Source: Stichopus chloronotus
Taxonomy: Eukaryota > Echinodermata > Holothuroidea > Aspidochirotida > Stichopodidae
Assembly: GCA_021234535.1 (NCBI GenBank)
Contig: CM037848.1
Location: 15,393,444 to 15,457,443, forward strand
Direction of reading: 5' to 3'
DNA: 64,000 bases
Positions 1 to 10,804 of this stretch are shown one piece after another. The translations under genes and the position numbers were made by a program. Below the pieces are notes generated by a model that worked only from the letters and a program-made list of their open reading frames with translations, had not been told where the DNA came from and did not search any database. Every line of letters begins with the position of its first letter. The first letter of the stretch is position 1.

Positions 1-363
1 CCATTTTTAGCATACGTGAATATTCACTTTACTTGAGTTTGAATGACTAAATTCCGGCGTTTTGTAGGGTGAGGGGGATCTAGGACAAAACAGGGAGAGT
101 ATATACAGCTTTGGCAGTAAATGTTTGTTTAAAATCTTCATTTTACTTACATGTTCCTTGTGTATTTAATACCATATGTGCTTGTAACCCAGGCTGTACT
201 CCTAACTGCGATAATGGTCATCATAGCTTCATTACTGGCAATCATAATCACAAAAAAGAAAATGTATGGACTTTGTTTGACTGAGCTTATCAACGGAACA
301 AGTTGGTATCTTATGCAAAGGATTTTATCTTTTGGTTTCCTTTTTTTTTTCATTTGTTACCAG

Positions 364-626
364 TTATCGACGTCGGCTCTTTTTTTGGAGTTACCGCTTC
401 TGGTATATACATTCCTGCCGATAGCGTTCTCAGGTCACGTGGTACCGTGACGTCAGTCAGCCGTTGCGGTCTACTATGCCCTCCTCTCGTTTGCCGAGCA
501 TTCATGTACAGCGAAGATGAGAATATCTGTAAATTGGCCATTTCCTCCTCAACCAATTCTGAAGGTCAGATTTACACAAAACTAATGAGATGCAGTCGTG
601 TGGGTGGTAAACTTATCTGTACTTAA
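364..626 (+). CDS. Terminal exon of a PAN/apple-domain protein (5' part outside window)
   Basis: An acceptor (pyrimidine tract ending in ttaccag at 363) opens a frame of about 87 codons that runs to TAA at 624-626. The first two exon bases complete a codon, so the upstream intron is phase 1. The peptide has the spacing C-x3-C-x4-C-x10-C followed by a Leu (SRCGLLCPPLVCRAF, then MYSEDENICKL), which is the core of PAN/apple domains: two close cysteines, a third before an aromatic-rich strand (AFMY) and a fourth before a hydrophobic residue. Two further cysteines lie near the C-terminus (MRCSR, LICT). PAN domains are extracellular modules that bind protein or carbohydrate, so a secreted or surface protein is inferred. 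No upstream exon with matching phase was found in positions 1-363. The assignment rests on motif spacing only, and an alternative donor near the end (GGTAAAC at 607-613) cannot be excluded. Confidence 0.5.
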
Positions 627-2574
627 AGGGGTAAGGTAACGAATCTGCTTGATATAGGTCGGTCTAATTTGAAGGTAACTTATTTCACAGCGCAAGTCAT
701 CACCATAGTAAAGGGTTAAGGACGCCTCTTTAAGATGAACTTACGGAAAACTGGTGTGTGGCACATAGCTGAACCGACCAGCGTTCCAACAAGAAGGTGT
801 ACGCACCAGGTCAACGGAAATGATGCTTTATTACTCTTCGTGAAACTGGACACGAAGCTGCGGCCAACAGACAACTGGTTGATACTGTGTTGAAGTGGTC
901 CTTATACACAGAGAAGCTCGATACAATCGGAGGTGGAAGGGGGGGGGGGGGCACGTCTGCGTTAGACATAATTTATTTTGCTCATGACTGAAATGTAAAT
1001 AGAATTGCAGTAAAAGAACCATTAACAACAACACCGGATTCGTGAACATACTCTTTCACATGAGACATAAAAGAAAAACATGGTTCCACTGTAATAAGAA
1101 AATAATGCAAGAAGTTACAAAAATAATTTCCAGTTGAGTGTATGTTTACATTCTTTGCTTTTATATTGGTATTGTTTTTACGTCTTTACTTTGTTTTGTA
1201 TTTATAAAAAGGGGTGGCAACGTAAAAAAAGCGTTCACCAGCCGCTTGTTATCACTCCAGGATCTCTTTCATTGAATCTATTATCGTTATTATGTTAAAT
1301 CTTCATTAGCACTATCAAAACAAATTGAAAAAAGAAAGGCCGTTGAATTAAATTTAAAAAAAAGAACGTCCGTGCAATGAAGTATAACAGATAGAGATGG
1401 AGATAACCGCCACTTCAAAGGAAACTACTTTTGATATCAAGCTAATTTCCACTCTTAATGAAGCACCGGGAAAGCTCTAGCATGGCGTCCCTTCAATCAC
1501 TGCGGGTAGAAAAAAAAATTGGGTTCCTTGCAACCTTCAAAACTGAATATGTTTTTGTGCGAAAAAAAAAATGCGCGAAAAGCATGAAAACGTGCCAAGT
1601 TAGCGTAAAGTAAGATTTTCATAAAATCCTTAACAAGTGTTCAACTACTATTATGTAAATAACTATATGTATATTATGTAAGTAAGTATATTATGTAAAT
1701 TCACATGGTTTATATACCAGTATAATTAAAAGGAAGAACCGATAACATATGTGCAATGAGTTTATTTGTGTTTGCTAGTGGTAATTGTAAACCAATGACT
1801 AACAGCATCAAGGACGCGTCAAAAGTGGAATAATAACTGTGACCTTACCACAATGACATGACCAGTCTATCAAAAATCAGGGTGTAATGAAACAAAATCT
1901 GTCAAACTAATTGAAATTTTTGGAAAAATCCTTCATTCTTGCAACCGAATCATTTCTCTTTTTCAAAGACCATTAAAAAAAACCCGTCCAAACGAAGGTG
2001 ATTACTGAGGGCAACAGTCATCCCAATTTAGCTCTAAAAAGGTGGGGGTACGGTGGGGGTTACACGTCGTTACGACCTACCAAGGAAAAACATTAACCTT
2101 AGGAACATGGAAGTTGAAATGTGAAGAGTGTTGTATTCAGGAGCAAGACAGGTTTGGCTTTCATAAGGATCATTTACACCTTTTTTATTTACTAGCTACT
2201 GAGGTTAAAGTAAAAATTGTAACGACTATTTTATGACAGGTGAAAGCAAAAGATAAGACGATAAAAAGTTTGTGGTGATAAAATTCAGAGTTAATTTGAT
2301 GGTGTTGATTAAATCTAGTCTTTATTGTGTCTCAGTCCCAAGTAAAATGGCCTTGATCTATTCGACTACTTCATCCTCCTTTTGTTTTGTGACATTGTGT
2401 GCATCTTTACCACGGAATACTGACGATTTATCAATTTTTCCATCATTCGTCGCATTATGAAACTGAAAATAACAAAGGATGAACAAGAAGAAACAGTGAT
2501 TTCTTTTTTAGACAATAAATTTAAAGTGATCCGACGGCGTGTAGAGAAGAAGAAACGGATTTCTTCAGTGAAGA
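627..2574. other. Intergenic, no gene seen
   Basis: AT-rich sequence with a poly-G run near 941-951 and several short A-runs. No open frame here carries a recognisable motif or good splice sites. A TATA-like string with GC-poor flanks near 1,200 is not enough to call a promoter. Confidence 0.4.
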
Positions 2575-3170
2575 GGAACCGAAGGGGGGGGGGGAGTGAA
2601 AGTTCCGTTTGGGGGTTCAGACCCTCCGATAAAAAATGAGGGGCTAAAGGTATCATCACTCCCCCACCCCACGGTCATATTTACAAAATGTTCCAAGGGA
2701 AAATTACATGCAGAACATGCATAATTCAAATCTGTGGATATAAAATCCCCTCTTTAAGGTTGGGTGAGTACTTAGAATACTCAGAAAAAACCCATTTCTG
2801 GCAATCTGGGAGACTTGTGAAGCCGGGAATGTCGATTGAAGGCTGGCTGGGTGTTTTCCCCCACTGTGTGGCGACCCCACCCCGATAGTTTCAGACACTA
2901 GGGATCCCCTCTTAGCATGGGTGAAGACATAAAATGAGCCAGACTGGACTATGAAAAATTCCAACTGGTATTTCAGACTTAAGGAGGAATTTTCAATTAC
3001 CAGGTGACCGTAGACAAAATTTGGTGCAACAGTTGGCATCTTTAGATGTCATAAAATGTGCTAGACTGACATGGCATGTGAAAACTTCCAAATGGTATTT
3101 CAGATTTTCCGATTATCGTCGCGCCGAAACTAAAATATGAGAACTCAATTAGTATTTCAGATTTATTGAG
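2575..3170 (+). repeat. Dispersed repeat copy with internal ~120-bp reiteration
   Basis: From about 2,583 a poly-G stretch is followed by a segment (gaccctccgataaaaaatga, then a C-rich run, then atgttccaaggg and gcataattcaaat). It realigns with 40,505-40,770 and, inverted, with 41,625-41,700. Downstream, a unit containing cataaaatg...tggtatttcaga recurs at about 2,927, 3,047 and 3,130, giving a degenerate tandem of roughly 80-120 bp. No coding potential is seen. The family is not one I can name. Confidence 0.55.
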
Positions 3171-3194
3171 AAATTTTCCAAACCGGCTTTACGT

Positions 3195-3260
3195 AACATG
3201 CAAATTTGAATCCGCAGATCCGGGGACCCGAAGTTTGCAAGACGGACAATAACCACCGAA
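3195..3260 (-). mobile_element. tRNA-derived SINE fragment (head)
   Basis: On the minus strand this reads ggtggttattgtccgtcttg, a degenerate A-box-like stretch with the same TCCGTCTTGCAA core as the SINE at 6,350-6,420. It is followed by ggattcaaatt, a B-box-like sequence (consensus GGTTCGANNCC). The distance between box starts is about 42 bp, close to that in real tRNAs. No acceptor-stem pairing is visible, so it is a SINE relic rather than a tRNA gene. Confidence 0.45.
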
Positions 3261-3739
3261 AAAAACCCAACCCTCAAGCCAGTATTGAAAGTTTACGGCC
3301 TATTGTGCCACGAAGCTTCAGATCAAGCAAAATGATCGTAGCCAAGTGACATTGTCAACTTTCAATGACAGTGGCGCTACTTTGTGAAATTGAGGGGGTA
3401 AATCATAAACTAGAAAGAGAGAGATAGAGAGACGTTCAACTCTACGTGACGCAACTTATGTGATAGTTGTCAGCTGACTTTGAGAGCAAACATTGAAACG
3501 AGCTAGCACGAAGTTGTCTGACTTCGCGCAATGCATACCTGTACACAGTGTGTAATAAGATATGACGAGACATTTGTAACCACTTCCGAATGTAAGTTCT
3601 TCTTTGGAGACAGGATATGGTGAAGGGCATGTGAATATGAGAAATTCACAATTCAGTATTTGCTAAGTAGACATTAACTTTATCGTACAAAAGATATTAA
3701 GGGCCATGTAGTTACCCACATTTGCTGTTTTGTGTATTT

Positions 3740-3810
3740 CGCCACGGTTGATGCAGGACAGGTCACACTAACGTTACGCCTGGACAGTACAGCAGCGGAG
3801 TTCAAACTTC
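3740..3810 (+). other. Weak candidate 5' non-coding exon of the SNARE-like gene
   Basis: A CpG-containing stretch ends in caaacttc followed by a strong donor, gtaagtgg, at 3,811. An upstream non-coding exon is plausible because the first coding exon is preceded immediately by a possible acceptor (cccccttttaag, AG at 10,190-10,191). The local TACAGTA-rich zone also begins here. There is no direct evidence of transcription. Confidence 0.12.
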
Positions 3811-6059
3811 GTAAGTGGCCTGTTATTTACAGTAAGCTATAATTAAAGCTAGACCAGTACAGTACTGTGCAGAATCAGACACTAACTTCAACAAAACTTA
3901 AGCAAAACTTACTTTTAAAGAAAGTTTAAGTTGGAAAGGTGAGTAACAACTAAGCTCGAACTTAGACCTACCATAGGCTAGGCATAACTTTTCACTCAAA
4001 AGACTCGGTATTATTTTTAACTATTAATGCCTTCAACTAAGTTAGGCCTAACATTAAATTTTACTCCCTGTGACTGTGAGCCACACCATAGCGCTCACTC
4101 TACACTGAGGCTGCCAGAACCCCCAGGCATCCCCCATGTAGTACTACTAGCCCAAGCTATAATTCCCTGTTATAATTTACCTACACTCCTTCTAATGGTA
4201 CACAAACCTTGGCCTATTTTATACTGTACGTTCTTACTCCAACTACAATACATTAAACCAGCAAACCCTCTGAATAAAATCTACCGATGTAATAACAATT
4301 AACACTCTATACGCACCTAAGACCTCAAAGTATTTGTAAAATCACTCTTAGACAGAGTTGCTCATATGAATTTGCCATTTACAAGGTATACTTTGGGAGC
4401 CAGAACCAAGGCTGCTGAGTAACAACATGGAGGCCATCAGTAATGTTACATTGACATGTAAGTACTCAGCTAATCACCCATTGTCAATTTAAACGATTTG
4501 AAGTGAATGAGACTTGGGCAGTTTATGTCAAAAAATTTTTCATATATATCTGCTCATCAGACCATGAATGTGAGCAGATTTCAATGATAGATAGTTTCAT
4601 GTTTCTTGAATATGTTCCCCTAATTTATTTTACTGACACAGTTGTATTCGTTAATTTCCTTCTTGGTTCTTACTTTGCATCAACACATGTTTGAGTAAGT
4701 TTTGTATGCAGTCACACGGTGTGCAAATGCCCAATAGGAATGAATGAATGGTCTGTGCAGGAATTCATACGTGATGTCACTGAATACACTCATGATTCTC
4801 AGTTCATCATTTGGTTTGTTTATCAGCACCAGTGTAAGTTAGGTGCCCTGCAATGGAACTGAATGGCACAAATTCTGGATGAGTCCGAGTAAAACTTTCT
4901 TCTAGGATGTCTGCTGTGATGAGTGTCCAGAAACCTTAACTCATAATGTCATGATGTACAGTATATACTGAGCATTTTGTAGTACACATGCTGTTACCTA
5001 CAGGAGCAGATCACAGATTACAGTATTATTACTATAACAAAGAGCTGGAGATGTTTTACAGAGAGCTGGAGTTGTTTTGAGGGTAGTTTCAATTACTTTG
5101 TTGAGCAACATTTCCACGTATTAAGTAAGAAACCAATGGTGTACATGAAACAGTTATAGCTGGTAACTACCACTACCAGTTGTGGTTTTACAGTACAAAA
5201 CTTACTGTTTCAAGGAATCACAAGTTTTACATGCAGGTAAAGTACCAGCAAAAGTGCAATGAACCAATTTGCATGCAATTTGCATGAAATGTGCTCCTTC
5301 CTTCACAACAAAATAGGTTGCTGAAAGTTCAGGAGTGGCTGGGGTTTGTCAATTTTAGAGGCACATCAATGTACTGTAGAAGTGCTTATGGTACAGTGTG
5401 TGTGTGTGTGTGTATACCTTTTACTGAAATAGGGGCATGTTTCAGTGCTACTATAAATGGTTATAAGAAATACTTGTTAGCCTTGCATGCATGATGATCA
5501 ATAAACATGTTGTACTGTATTTACACAGGTGTGTTTAACAAGAAATAACCAAAGAATACCTTACCTAGTATTGTAGGCCCACTGCAGTCTTTGCACCTAC
5601 AGCAGTCTGAACTACAGCACAGAACATCATAACCACATTTAATTTAGAGTCAATCGACATTTTACTTGAAGAGTAGCAAAACTTTACATGCTCTCAACAA
5701 TACCATGTATGTCAAATCTGCAATGTTTTACTGTAACAGTTATCTTTAGGTTCACTGATCATGAACTGCTTAACTGTTGGAACATGTTGATGGGAAAGTG
5801 TGGTATACTGTAGGCTCGATGAGCACCGAATGTTGCTCTTCTATTATGTTACTTTATATTTCTATTGCATCAGTGAGCGATCACTTCATGTGGTATGTGT
5901 CAATACTGCTCTTACTTCATATTTGAATTTGGAAGTTGAGGATCAGGAAGCCCCATATGGGCTCATCAAGGACCCTATACCATGTTGATCAAGGATTTAT
6001 ACCAGCGAGATTCGCCTACTCTTTTCGATAAGTGTCCAGAGGATATCGATGCAGGGGTG
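3811..6059. other. Intergenic or 5' intron, no gene seen
   Basis: No supported exon. The stretch 4,020-4,320 is rich in A and C on this strand and has a 91-codon open frame without recognisable motifs. A short (GT)n run lies at about 5,396-5,414. The word TACAGTA/TACTGTA is frequent, for example near 3,858, 4,961, 5,191, 5,371, 5,513 and 5,806. Confidence 0.35.
5396..5414. repeat. (GT)n microsatellite
   Basis: An uninterrupted GT dinucleotide run of about nine units. Confidence 0.85.
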
Positions 6060-6420
6060 AAACCAGACAATCACCATTGCAAACCATGCAAACTTAAACC
6101 TTCTCCTGGGACCACCATTTAACGTCCCCATCCGAATGACGAGAGTGTATCCCCCAGTCTTTAGCCACTTTCCCAAAGGCCGGGAGGGGTGGAGAACCTG
6201 CCCAGCTCAGCAGCCCATCAGCTGTGCCAAGCAACCTGAAGCGGACAAGACCTAAATCGGACAACAGGAACCAAAATAACCCCCCTCAGCACCACTGTAA
6301 ACAGCTTTACTGAACAAGTCAAATTTGAATCCAGAAATTTTCCAAGTGGTTCCACTGGGATTTGATCCGGCGACCCTTTGATTGCAAGACGGACACTCTA
6401 ACCACCAAGCTATCTTCCCT
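6060..6420 (-). mobile_element. tRNA-derived SINE
   Basis: Read on the minus strand, the element starts near 6,418 with agcttggtggttagagtgtc (A box TGGTTAGAGTG at 6,404-6,394). It continues through a TCCGTCTTGCAATC anticodon-loop-like segment and reaches GGATCAAATCC (B box, 6,368-6,358). A second B-box-like ggattcaaattt follows at 6,332-6,321. The body continues through a C/G-rich stretch to about 6,060. Spacing between the A and B boxes is about 36 bp, shorter than in true tRNAs, and no cloverleaf closes. The open frame across it (6,252-6,482, minus) is therefore SINE sequence, not a gene. The far boundary is uncertain. Confidence 0.6.
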
Positions 6421-9400
6421 GTTATTAGCCTATTTATTTTCAAGAGCCTGTGAATGGTGGCCATCAGTTGCAACGGTTGCAACAGTTATCTCGAGTGAAT
6501 TAGTGCACTTTCACTGCTTGCTACTCTTTATGTGTTCATACATGCCCTGCTTGTTCTGCAACATAATTTGATATGATTATCTGCCCGTACAATTTAATAA
6601 CAGGTACAAACTTAAGTTGAAACAATTTAAAACTGCCTGAAGGCCTTGAAAATTACTTTTCCTTCCTTTTCTTGCTTTTTTTTTGTTGTTGATGGTGTGC
6701 ATTAACTTGAGTACAGTAGTTTATGTACAGTATTACAATGTTAAACCAATCTGCTACATGTTTGGATGTTACTACTTCAAATGATGTTAATTGCTGATTG
6801 GTTGCAACCAACGTACCTCCCAAGTTGATAGTAAATGTACTGTACTGTACAACTGAAAGTGTTGATCAGCAGTAAAGAAAGTGAAACCTGTCACTCTCTG
6901 GACCTACTGTAGGATAATTGTTTACCTGGAGTACATTCAACTCGGGAAGATTTCAGATAATTTTCACACAAAATGCCTTGTCAGCGTTGTTTGTGTAGCA
7001 TGAACAGTCAGTAACTTAATCCTGCAGGGAAGGTCAGTGCTTCTATCTGCATAGTATTATGATATTGTTACACCACTGTTACAGCAGTGGTTTGTAACAG
7101 TGGGTTGAACAGGACCTTGAAATCAGTCACTGCCACAAGCTAGTCTGGCCAAAGTAAAACCACATTAGATCAAACTTCCTGTCATAACTTTTCAGATATT
7201 TCGAGTGTTGAACTTCTTCTTTTTTTTTCAGTCAGGAACCTGAAATGCAGCATTGGCAGCTAGTGCAACAGAGTTCTGTTTTGATGTGCCTCGTTATTGC
7301 ATAGATTAGAGTACTGCATTGCAAATACATCGGTAAAAAAGAGGAGGGATGGTCATCCTTTGTTTACTTATTTCAAGGATAACTGAGAATTCTTCTTGTC
7401 CAGAAGGTCAAATTTTGGAAGGATATATTTTCTTTGTCAGATATTCTGATATCACTTACTATTGTGAAACCCAGTGAAATTAAGAGACAATTTGTAAAGG
7501 TTTAACCAAAAAGGTTTAACAAATAACCCACTGACATTGCAACGCTCTACGTCATCTGTTTCAAATTTTCATCAACATTTGAAAAGTCATATCTTAAAAT
7601 TATTAATAGACATGAACAAAACTCCAATCAATTTTCACTCATGGTTTGACTCTGCAACTTCCAAATAATGCCAGCTCTTTTCTAGATTCATGTCACATGA
7701 CTTATAACATGGTGTTGGTTGCATACAGTATAAATGAAAGCAGTATGAAGACTGTAAAGACCTGTACTTGAAGCTGCACACATGTCTACAGTACTGTGGA
7801 TATGGCAATAGAAAGAGAAAGAAAGAGAACAGAACCTGCAGTTATTCCGTGGGAATAGAAATTTAGTCCATGCAAAATGGTGTTACAGTATTATAAGTGC
7901 ATGTTTGTGCATACAGCTGTTTCACATTCATTGGAAAATTGTTAATAGCAACTGACCATATGGCAACTAAAATTCAATACCAAAGTAGAATGCATACACT
8001 CTGTAGCATGCACCCTGTAGCTTGCATTGTAGGTATTTACAGTACAAAGTTGCACATGTATACTGCATCTGTTTGTTTTTTCCCATGCAGTGCAATGGAA
8101 CCACCCTCACATTTTTCTTACTGTAGCTTTATGCAGTAAGACAATGGATGAAAGTGGCTTCATTGCCTGTAAAACAGCTGGTGATATTTTGTGGACTGGT
8201 TTTGTAAATTAATTTCATTCGTACTTGGGAAAACTCCTCCACTCAACAGTATCGGCCCATCACAATCAGGTGGCCATGCATTACCCTACAGATAATACAA
8301 TGACAGAGTAAAACCACTGGTGGATGAATATGTGGATGAAAACGCAGATCGAAAGTGTTTTGTTGTCTACTATATTACACAAAACAATGATGGTGCTTTG
8401 TCTATCCCTCACAAACATTGTTGACATGTCATGTTTACCTTTTCTCGGAATTCTTTTATAATGAAAATGCTGCTATTTTCCAACACAAGTTTTCTTTTGT
8501 TGGCTTTTCATCAAAATCTTGCCTTGTATGAATGAACAATTTTTTATAAACTTTTCACCTACAGGTGTATTAACTGAAGGATAATGCATGATCATGGGTT
8601 AATACTATCACTGGAGGCACTTGGACTGGGCCCTCATGCATCGCATGAATCAACCCCTGACCGTGCATTATCCTGTATAAATGCACTTTCCATCATTGAT
8701 TAACCTTTCATAGTTATCTGCTTCACAGCTGGTAGGCTTTTTGAGAAGTACTACAATAAGTGATGGGCCTAACATTGATGGAAGTGTGGTGGATCCTGAG
8801 GGGGTGCCGGGGGTGTCCATGCCTCCCCAAAATTTTTAAAATTGATCAATTTTGCCTTTAATATTCTACAGTATATATGACAGACATTTCACTGTTGCTC
8901 ATCTCACCAAAATTTTGCTGTAGGAATTCATACATCATATTGAGCGTTCCAATTTTTTTATGCTAAGTTCTTCAGATGGAAGACATTATCCCACAGTGAG
9001 TGAGCATAGTGATCCCTCCAAACAAAAATCCTGGACCAAACCCTCGAGGAAGACAACGGTACACAGATCAGTTAACCTTCAAGTTTGCAGCAAAAGGAGA
9101 GAAAAACACTTTTATGCTGCTAGTTGAAAGCACCACCTTCACATAATTTGTTCTTAAATGTAGTAGATGTACTGCTGGGTTGTAGGTGAAAGTTCTTTAA
9201 CTGCTCATTATATACAACTGAAAGATGCAATGTTGCGATCAGAGCTGGACAACTCTACAGCTGCCATATTGTGTGTGACATCATCATGTCAGATATGTCA
9301 TCCACTTGGTTGGATAAATATATTCAGGCTGATTCCTCCCTCAAAATCTGACGTTTAGAGACTTCATAAACAAATACAATTTGACTGTAGTGTTCATGCA

Positions 9401-10191
9401 GACATGGTGCCAGGAACATCTGAATATTCATGCTTGGTGCACCGTATTATTAAGTCCTCATGCTGGTAAGGAGTCAATATGGGGACAAGTGGTAGGAATG
9501 CATGCAGCATTATGTACAGTTTTCTGGTCGAAAGTTTGAGCTGGCTGGCAATGGTACTGTTACTCCAGGCTTTAAGTGCAGCATGTATACAAACTTTGTC
9601 AATGGCTATGCCTAAAGTTAGTTGGATTTTTTTTTTTTCACTGCACTGTAAGTATTGTCAGGCAGATGATTTCCACAATATTAAGTGCAGAATTGAAAGT
9701 TGCTTTCATCAATACATACAGTATATGTTACTATAGCTTAAGTGTTAGAAAACTTTCCTAAGATATTCTGGAGTACTAGCTGCCACTGGAATTTTGTTGT
9801 TGTTGCTCTTGTACTAACTTCAAATGGTGTTTCGTTTATTGAAGATGAGAACAAATGCTGTAGCAGAGTCTTTGGGTGTTCAACATCAAAATTGACACTC
9901 TGGTGGTAAAATCAACTCCTGCCAAGATTCATCCGACTGATTGTTTGAATAATTATCAAAGAAAGATCTGAGGGTATAGTACTTTTATAAATTTTTCTTA
10001 AATTTGAAGTAATGCATTGTTATGATGTTCCAGATTTTCTCATGGAATGCTTAAGAGAATTAACCGTCGCCATTCATTTTCCTCTGTCTTTTATCATCTC
10101 TTGTTTTTCACAGTTGCCGACTCTTATGATGGCTGTAGGCTTTTCTCTGAAAGGGCACAGTACTAGCATTTTCCTGTGACCCCCTTTTAAG
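6421..10191. other. Intergenic or 5' intron, no gene seen
   Basis: Apart from the small inverted repeat at 8,565-8,690, no exon, RNA gene or named repeat can be supported. TACAGTA/TACTGTA words are frequent throughout. Confidence 0.35.
8565..8690. repeat. Short inverted-repeat (MITE-like) element
   Basis: The left arm ggataatgcatgatcatggg (8,579-8,598, continuing in tt) pairs with the right arm at 8,651-8,673, whose reverse complement is ggataatgcacggtcagggg and continues in ttg. The loop is about 50 bp, and weaker pairing extends outward on both sides. No flanking target-site duplication is evident. Confidence 0.5.
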
Positions 10192-10804
10192 ATGGGTTCT
10201 TGCTGCATCTGTTTGAAAGCACCTGATGAATCGGACGATGAGAACAGCGAAAGAAGCTCCGTTGGTGGCTCTCTCAGTCACAAGAAGAAAGGGTATGGTA
10301 CCATAAGGACAGAGTCATCAGAACCATACTATGGAACCAAAGAAACAGAAAGGCTCGTGAAGAGTGGGTCAGCCAGACCCAGGTGGCCCAACAAGCCAAT
10401 AAAACGAGATGCTGCCATTCCAAAAGAAAACCTTCCCACAGATGCCAAAGAAAGAGGAGAGGAAGTGATGTTAGAGACTGGCGGGAAAGGAGCAGAAGAT
10501 GCCGGTCACGTGAAATTTGCCCCCGTACCTCCTGCCACTCACCAGTCAGAGGACACCACCACGGAGGATAAGACAGTATCAGAGAGCGAGACAGCTGATC
10601 TTGTATCAAATGAAGAAAATCATGAAAAAACAACAAACAGTAAAAGAAAGAAGAAGAAGAAGGGCAAAAATATCAGCTTTGCTGTAACAGCAAAGGTTTC
10701 TAAAACTGCTGGCAAGGTGAAGAAAGCCTTGGCCAAAAATAATATGGCCAAAAATAATAAAGAGCATATTAGACAAAAACAGGAAGAAAGATCAGAAGAG
10801 GAAG
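10192..10804 (+). CDS. SNARE-like gene, coding exon 1
   Basis: 204 codons plus one base, ending GAGGAAG|GTAAGTG at 10,804, a strong donor. Reading on without splicing meets TGA at 10,810. The exon encodes the MGSCC start, a long acidic and Ser-rich region with PYYGT and ARPRWPNKP segments, and the Lys-rich tract followed by AVTAKVSKTAGKVKKALAK, which could form an amphipathic basic helix. Codon use is clearly coding-like compared with the flanks. A pyrimidine-rich AG directly before the ATG may be an acceptor from a 5' non-coding exon. Confidence 0.8.

Noticed and set aside
151..450. 99-codon hydrophobic plus frame with a TM-like segment upstream of the PAN exon.
   Set aside because: No donor in it gives the phase 1 needed to join the exon at 364, and T-rich DNA produces such frames by chance.
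831..1049. Minus frame starting like a signal peptide.
   Set aside because: Runs through a poly-C/G tract; no splice sites, poly(A) signal or domain.
3858..3873. tacagtactgtg resembles the start of miR-101 (also at 7,788).
   Set aside because: The word is self-complementary and scattered over 20 kb. Neither site has a precursor hairpin, and the match stops after about 12 bases.
4020..4320. A/C-rich stretch with a 91-codon frame, considered as a mitochondrial insertion.
   Set aside because: No recognisable mitochondrial protein or rRNA/tRNA sequence could be read in it.
6352..6418. Possible functional tRNA gene (minus).
   Set aside because: A and B boxes are present, but the stems do not pair and the spacing is too short; it fits a SINE head.
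10274..10636. 120-codon minus frame inside exon 1 of the SNARE-like gene.
   Set aside because: Antisense shadow of a well-supported coding exon.
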